Assembly: GCF_032062135.1 (NCBI RefSeq)
Contig: NC_092860.1
Span: forward strand, 154,237,076 to 154,301,075
Direction: 5' to 3'
DNA from: Pyxicephalus adspersus
Taxonomy: Eukaryota > Chordata > Amphibia > Anura > Pyxicephalidae
DNA: 64,000 nucleotides
A program made the translations under genes and the position numbers. Shown in pieces: positions 58,126 through 64,000 of this stretch; position 1 is the first letter of the stretch; the number at the start of each line of letters is the position of its first letter. A model generated the notes under the pieces. It worked only from the letters and a program-made list of their open reading frames with translations, was not told the DNA's origin and searched no databases.

Positions 58126-60920
58126 CTAATCAGTACACTCTGCAGAGGGGGTGTTAAAGTCATTGCCTATCCAAGCCTTATTCATTTTATTAAAAGTGAT
58201 TTGGTCATCATTTTCTGCGGAGGGCCGAATCCGTTTGTCACTCACTACACCCCCAGCTGCACTGAACGCTCTTTCAGATAACACACTTGCTGCTGGGCAG
58301 GCAAGGATCTGAATGGCATGTTCTGCCAGCTCCGGCCACTGCTCAAGCTTGGATACCCAGTAGCCCAGTGGGTCCTGGCTTTGCAGGTTGCAGATGTCCC
58401 ATGCAGAGGTCAGGTATTCCTGCACCATGACTGAGTACCCCTGCTGAGTGTCATTGGCAATTGCTGCACGACTGGCAGCTTGCTTCCACTGAAAAAAAGC
58501 ATGCATAGTTAGGCTTAGACGACCTCTACTACTGCTGCCACCAATGCGCTTAAAGCAGTTGTTTGGCTCCCATGGCTAGTGGAACTGCCAGGGATCCCTG
58601 CTGCTGCCAGCTGGAAAGGCTGAGCACATGTCCCTTACAAGCACTTCTTGGTAGTGCTGCATTTTAGGTCCCCTGTATTGGGGCAAGATCAGTTGTTGTA
58701 TCTCAGGCTTGTAACGTGGAACCAGTAATGTAGCAATCCAATGGTCGTCAGTCTTTGTTTTTATGTGTTCTATGCGTGGATCTTTGGCTAAGTAATTCTG
58801 GACCCACACTTCTGTGGGTCAAACAGCAGCACAGGGTCATCGCCCTCCTCCTTCGCCTGGTCTTGCCATCCACGGAACATGCCATCTTGTGTTTGGGTGG
58901 ATGGATGCCATGTACCCTCAATATCCTCCTCTGCCCCTTCCTCCCCTTCTCCCATGCCTGCAATCTCCTCCTCATCCTCTTCTATCTCCTTCTCTTCCTG
59001 GATTGGTGGTGCACTATGCATAGTAGGACGCATGTCTGAGATAACGCTTGCAGCGTTCGCTCTTTGTCGTGTCCGAGATACACCGTCATCTGTTCCAGCA
59101 GGCATATGATGGGAATGGTGTCACTGACACAGGCCTGTTCTCTGCTGATCATCCTGGTCGCCTCTTCAAAAGGTGACAATACAGTGCACAAGTCCTCAAT
59201 TTGCAGACAATCTGCAGAGCTGAAAAGGTAGTGTGGGTATGCCTCTGAAACGAACAGACTCTGCCACGTAATCCACCACCGTTTTCTGTTGTTCAGCCAG
59301 CCGCTGCAGCATGTAAAATGTAGAGTTCCAATGTGTGGCCACATCACAAATTAACCGGTGCACTGGCAGGTTCAGTTTTCGCTGTAACTCCACCAATCTG
59401 GCACTGGCTGTGTACGACCGGCGGAAATGCGCTGACAACTTTCTGGCCTTCAGTAACAGCGGCTGGAGCCCTGGGTAATTCCGAAGGAAGCGCTGTACTA
59501 TAAGGTTCATGACATGAGCCAGGCAAGGTATGTGTGTGAGTTTCCCACAATGCAGGGCTGCCAGCAGATTGGCCCCATTGTCACACACCACCATGCCTGG
59601 CTGAAGTCTGTTGGGAGTTATCCATTTGTCCTCCTGCTCCCGCAAGGCACTTAGAATGGCTGCGACAGAATTGTGCACCGAAATAACAAACTGCAGGTTG
59701 TTGCTGGCGCTGGACAGATACTGCTGAATGGGAGGTGCTGGTGCTGGGTCTCCACGGCAAAGTGTCCCTGGAGGAAGAGGTTGAGGCACAAGATTCAAAG
59801 GAGGAGGTGGAAGTGGAGGTTGAGTAGGAAATTGCATGGCGATGTCCTGGCAGCAGCACTGGAAACTGTAGTGGCAGAAGGAGGAAAGGCAGCGGAGGAG
59901 GATCGAGCAGTTGGAGCTTGCTTCTTGGGCGGAGGTGGTCGCACAGAGCTTTCACCCGATGTTTCCACCAGGTTACTGGGTGGTGGCTCATGCAACTTGT
60001 TCCAAGTTTGTTTGGGTTTTTGCCTCGTTTCAAGTGTTGAGCACACAGTTTACAGATGACCATAGTGTTGTCATCACTATGGACATTAAAAAATGCCCAC
60101 ACTGGCGAACATTTAACTGGGCCGAAAGGTGCTCTGGATCTGGTGCTCGTGGTGGCGGTCCGCGGTTGTTGAGGCGTAGCTGTGGTGACAGCTTCCGACG
60201 ATTTACGTCTATGACTTGCCTCACTGGTAATTAAAGTATGCAGAGTGTGGGCAGCTTTTACCCTCTTCCTCCCTCTCCCCCTTTGAGCGCGCTCTGCAAC
60301 CTCCTCCTCCTCTTCTTCCTCCTCCCCCTCCTCCTCTTCTCCCTGCCTATGATGATCTCCTTGTTCGCCCCATGTCGGATCAAGGACATCATCATCATCA
60401 TCATCATCATCAGATGAGACAGTTTCCCTATATGTGCTGAAAAAAGCAGCAGCCTTTTGGAGCCAGTTTGAATTGGCTGGTCTGGCTCAGAGTGTTCTGG
60501 TGAAAAGTAACTGGGGGGAAAGCCTGTGAACTGACTCTCTTCGTCTGATGACTCAAACAACTGAGCATCTTCAATGAATGATTGTAGCTCCGCCTCTCCA
60601 ACCCCTCGGTGGGACTCCTCTACATACTGCTGTACACGTGACTTTCCAGCCAATGATGAAGAACTAGGAGGAACAGGTGTATCATGGACTGTTTGGGACA
60701 CCTGTAAGGCCTGTGTCTGGGACTGGGATGAAGAGGGAGTAGAATCACTAGACCCAGGCTGGGTCACGTACTCCACTACGTCTTCTGCCTGGTGTAGCAA
60801 TAATGGACGCCCACCACCAACAGCAGCGCTTCTTGTTCTTGGGTCTGCAGCTAAAAACAAACTCATACTGGTTTGCTTGCCAGCACCCCTGCCAAAGCTG
60901 CCCTTTCCTCTTTGGCCAGA
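58126..60920 (-). pseudogene. hAT-2 transposase (ZBED type), frameshifted
   Basis: The minus strand starts near 60920 (MSGQRGKGSFGRG) with a long acidic/Ser-rich leader containing a Met run from a CAT repeat. The BED-like finger is at about 60100-60020: MWAFFNVHSDDNTMVICKLC, then SCMSHH. The core has GMVVCDNGANLLAALHCGKL, THIPCLAHVMNLIVQRFLRN, LICDVATHWNSTFYMLQRLA and ATLLVPRYKP. The C-terminal dimerisation part has DPLGYWVSKLEQWPELAEHA, then ASVLSERAFSAAGGVVSD, ending at 58126. At least five frame changes are present. It is related to hAT-1 but clearly diverged from it. Confidence 0.8.
60385..60411. repeat. (CAT)n microsatellite in hAT-2 transposase
   Basis: About nine CAT triplets, giving a run of eight or nine Met on the minus strand inside the transposase leader. 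Confidence 0.85.
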
Positions 60921-60984
60921 CATTGTACAAATGTTTTTATGTATGTGGCTTGACACCCTGCAAAATACTTTGTAGCTAATATGA

Positions 60985-61035
60985 TATATGTATATATATG
61001 TGAATATATGTATATATATATATGTATATGATATA
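60985..61035. repeat. TATATG-type microsatellite
   Basis: Imperfect TATATATG repeats in the subterminal region of the hAT-2 block. Confidence 0.75.
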
Positions 61036-61252
61036 TGTTTAGATCAATTTGATGGGGGGGGTTGACACAAAAAATGCAAGTGTGCTGTGTTGTATGCAGC
61101 ACTTTTCTTCAGTGGTGACGCTTGTAATATGCAGCACAGTATACAAACTATATACTGCAGTATACACTGCGTCTGTGTCTGTCTCTCAGTACAAGTGGTA
61201 TACTGTGCACGCAGTCGGCGAGGGGACCCTGCCTCTGGCTGCCTCTATTTAT

Positions 61253-61267
61253 CTATCCATCTAGCTT

Positions 61268-61320
<53 letters not shown>

Positions 61321-61360
61321 AAATCTATCTATGTATCTATCTAGCTAGCTAGCTATCTAT
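61253..61360. repeat. (ATCT)n microsatellite
   Basis: About 15 clean ATCT units and a degenerate continuation (CTAGCTAGCTAGCTATC). It produces the Tyr-Leu-Ser-Ile open frame on the plus strand. Confidence 0.9.
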
Positions 61361-62230
61361 CAAACAGTGAAACACTCTTCCTATCTGAGTACAGTAGATT
61401 TCAGGACTGCACAAATACAGTACAATCCAACAATCTATCTGACTAATAGTGTGAGTGTGACACAGTCTACCAAAGTAAAGCACTTTTTTTTCACTTTGAC
61501 AAAGAAAGCAAACCAAGCAGCACTGTGCTGCCTTCATTGCATCTTAGCAGAGACAATAGTATTGATATACATTAGCTTTTCTACTGCCCTCTAGTGGTTG
61601 TTTTTTTTGTAAGCAGTCTTTGCATAATATATTCTAGCCAGCAACAGGAAATTATCTAGATTTACAGGATGGTGTAAGGCCCGCCTAGTCTCCATCTTAG
61701 TTTCTCAGTGAAAAGCATCTGTCCTTCCCATCAAGCCTGGCAAACGAATTGTCTGTAAGTAGGCCTCTATGATAGCATTTTATGAAGAAGCATGTAGAAA
61801 TATTATGCATTAGATAGCTAGATGTAAGCTATATATTGCTGTACTGTGTATACTGATATATATCTGTTTGTATTGTATTGCAGTTTCACAAAATTAAAGT
61901 AAATGAGGAAAGATAATAAAGTTCAGAGAATCTCACTCAAGAAGCAGATTTCTCCGCTTATTGGCCTTATTTACAGTGTTTAGCTGCCTGTCTAGCTGCA
62001 CTACACAGGACAGTGTTGTGAGGACAGAACAAGCACAGAAAGGTTGTGATGCTATCAGCAAATCTCTGTCAGGAGTGGTAAATGCAGGCACGCCTTGGCC
62101 TTATATAGGCCAATGGCTGCCTGTGTGGCATGCAGTGACAGACAGCCAATGGGCTGTCTGCCACAACAAACATGGAGGGGGCATCCCTGCTCTAATTGGA
62201 GGGCACTGTGCATCATGGGGGAGGTCCCTA
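61361..62230. other. Subterminal non-coding part of the hAT-2 block
   Basis: No gene is supported. The plus-strand frame at 61961-62239 overlaps the GC-richer subterminal region and has no domain. Confidence 0.35.
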
Positions 62231-62364
62231 CGTGTTTGAATGCATTCTGCGAGGGTCGAATTCGGGTATTCGAATGCAGCAAAATTCGGGTCGGGTCCAC
62301 CTGAATTCGAACGGCCGTATTTGGGTCGAATATTAGGACGACCCGAATTCGAACAACAACACTA
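62231..62364. repeat. hAT-2 right terminal/subterminal inverted motifs
   Basis: It contains clustered GGTCGAATTCGGG, GAATTCGAACGGCC, GGGTCGAATATT and CGACCCGAATTCGAAC, palindromic pairs typical of hAT transposase-binding ends. It finishes with CAACACTA at 62364. Confidence 0.6.
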
Positions 62365-62539
62365 GTGTAGAACCTCTTTTCAACATTAATTCCATTTGTT
62401 TCTAAATAATAAAAATATTTTTCTTTGGAGAAATGTATATTCTGTAGATGAATTGTATAAAATGTACACAATGTTTATTCATAAAAATTGCTTGTTATTT
62501 ATAAATACCATTTATTTATTTTTTACACTAAAACTGAAG

Positions 62540-63560
62540 GTCTTATCAAGTTCTGCTAAAGCTGTGTTCCGTGTTCTGATGGGGAAATTTCCAACATAAT
62601 AGGTAATAAATAATAAAATGAATATAGATCAAATACTGTATATTTGTTATGGTACTGACATATTTAATTGGTTTCATATAAGTGTAATTTGATGTTTCTC
62701 TCCCACAGACATTGAAGACTGCCAAATTTGTCCTGATCACCAGTGGCCGGATAAGAGAAAAATGAGCTGTGTACACAAAACATTTGAATGTCTGTCCTAT
62801 GGAATGACTCAGGCTTTTTATGTTATCTCTATCTTATGTTCTGCAGTAACTCCCTTTACACTGATATTATTAAATCTATTCTCAAACACTCAAGTTGTAA
62901 AAGCCAATAACCAGACTGTGAGCTTCATTCTCCTGACCTCCATCTTCCTGAGCTTCCTCTGTGTCTTCTTGTTCCTCGGTCGTCCTATGGATATAACCTG
63001 CATGCATTTGGGATCTTCTTCTCCATCGCTGTCTCTTTTGTCTTGGCCAAGATCACAGTCTGCATTGCCTATCACAGTCTGCATTGCCTTCAAAGCCTGC
63101 AAACCTGGTAGTGTATGGAGGAAGTGGGTGGGAGAGAAGATTTCTAATTCTGTCATCATAATCTGCTCCTCTGTCCAAGTTCTGATCTGAGCTTCATTCG
63201 GTGTAATGAAAGGTCAGTTATCGGGTTCTACTCTGTGTTTGGTTATTTGGGGCTTCTGGCAGCTGTGAGTTTTGTTCTGGCTTTCATGGTGAGGACATTA
63301 CCGGACAGTTTTAATGAGGCCAAGTATATCACCTTCAGCATGCTGGTGTTCTGCAGTGTGTGGATTGCCATGATCCCAGCCTATCTGAACACCAGAGGGA
63401 AATAAATGGTGGCTGTGGAGGTATTTGCCATACTGACCTCCAGTTCTATAATATTAGGCTGTATATTTTTCCCTTAATGTTTTATAATTATGATAAAGCC
63501 TGAGCGAAATTCCAAAAAATATATACTGGAAAAAAGTTATTTCATTTCAATGTATTTTAA
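62540..63560 (+). pseudogene. V2R-like receptor pseudogene, exons 5 and 6
   Basis: The exon 5 remnant ends at 62602 (CVPCSDGEISN before GTAATA) with an in-frame TAA where the intact gene has Tyr. After a 106-bp intron, exon 6 begins at 62709 (IEDCQICPDHQWPDKRKM). TM1-TM2 are readable. Then a deletion in the TM2-TM3 loop plus a 19-bp duplication (TCTGCATTGCCTATCACAG) shift and restore the frame. A stop follows SSVQVLI, the ECL2 region is deleted, and further stops occur after NTRGK and GCIFFP. Exons 1-4 are absent within the window, replaced by the hAT block. Confidence 0.85.
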
Positions 63561-64000
63561 TACTGGTAAAGCATTGTTTGAGTTGGATGTTTTGCCTTTT
63601 TTTCCAGATATACCTCCCCTGAATTAAATTGTTTCTAAAGTGAAAGAAATGCTGATGTGCATACATTGTACTTTTAAGAAGGAAGTTAAATCTCTTGTAT
63701 CTTAGACCCATGATGTACATGGCCATGTGCCATTTGTGCAAGGCAAGTGAAGACTTTCACCCACCTAGGGCAACTTTTTCTTATGTCAATCAAAATCAAA
63801 TGCCAGGTATTCACCATGCAGTAGATACCTTGGCAATTGTTTATTGGGAAATTTAAAATTGAGAGGGGATGGGGCTTAATATCAACTTGAAAAAAATTAA
63901 AGGTCCCATCTACAGATTGAGTCCAGGGTCAATGAACACAATGGCAGATGCAGCACATAGCAATTAGGCTTTCTTGGTCTATTTCTTCACTGACCGACCT
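63561..64000. other. Downstream flank of the V2R pseudogene, nothing recognised
   Basis: AT-rich DNA to the window end. No repeat or gene is supported. Confidence 0.3.

Larger units (their letters stand above)
46927..62364 (-). mobile_element. hAT-derived block (hAT-2), composite, not proven to be one element
   Basis: The left terminus TAGTGTTGGTCGAATAG at 46927 and the right terminus (other strand) TAGTGTTGTTGTTCGAATTC ending at 62364 share their first eight bases. Both have subterminal GAATTCGGGTCG-type motifs. A decayed hAT transposase (58126-60920), minisatellites and palindromic satellites lie between. The 8 bp outside each end differ (TTGTTAGT and GTGTAGAA), so there is no target duplication. 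It may be one old giant element with mutated flanks, or two related elements. An L1 (52877-57576) and an L2 tail are later insertions. Confidence 0.45.

Noticed and set aside
62762..63190. 142-residue V2R-like open frame as a functional gene
   Set aside because: It ends within TM4, follows a broken exon 5, and further stops occur downstream.

Overview
The window reads as nuclear DNA from a vertebrate, most likely a frog. It is AT-rich, gene-poor and packed with transposons. It carries split V2R-type vomeronasal/olfactory receptor genes (class C GPCRs). It also carries a repeat mix I associate with amphibian genomes: a tRNA-derived SINE and L2-like LINEs sharing a tail, CR1-like and L1/Tx1-like LINEs, hAT, mariner, TTAA-flanked MITEs, Ngaro/DIRS-order, BEL/Pao and Gmr1-like gypsy elements. 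The species assignment is inference.

Host genes. The one apparently intact gene is a six-exon V2R receptor on the plus strand, 15236-44738. All splice phases agree across the introns and the predicted protein is 866 residues. Its exons are 15236-15483, 18476-18767, 37881-38663, 41978-42199, 43200-43323 and 43807-44738. Two broken V2R copies flank it in the same orientation: a seven-transmembrane-exon relic at about 10030-11760, split by a mariner and a small hAT element, and an exon 5-6 pseudogene at about 62540-63560. Together they form a small tandem V2R array.

Layout. 1-5 kb: a TTAA MITE end, a decayed Gmr1-like gypsy element with integrase upstream of RT and a SCAN-like capsid piece, and the relic of an uncharacterised ORF family. 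5-15 kb: MITEs, SINE and LINE tails, and the first V2R relic. 15-45 kb: the V2R gene. Its 19-kb intron 2 holds a BEL/Pao element (19143-26990) with a Ngaro retrotransposon inside its gag. It also holds an L1-like element split by a 7.1-kb hAT element (29063-36192), which carries a 51-bp minisatellite. 46-62 kb: a CR1 3' end, then a hAT-rich block with long tandem repeats, two palindromic structures, a 4.7-kb L1 with a 14-bp target duplication, and a decayed hAT transposase. 62.5-64 kb: the third V2R copy.

How it fits together. The receptor gene supplies the only likely host function, chemosensory detection in vomeronasal or olfactory neurons. Almost everything else is nested mobile DNA, and the nesting gives relative insertion ages. 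No prokaryotic features, CRISPR arrays or rRNA genes are visible. I see no clearly new functional system. The best leads are the Ngaro element with a hydrolase-like ORF, the minisatellite-bearing hAT elements, the palindromic AT satellite, and the unassigned coding-like patch near 48 kb.
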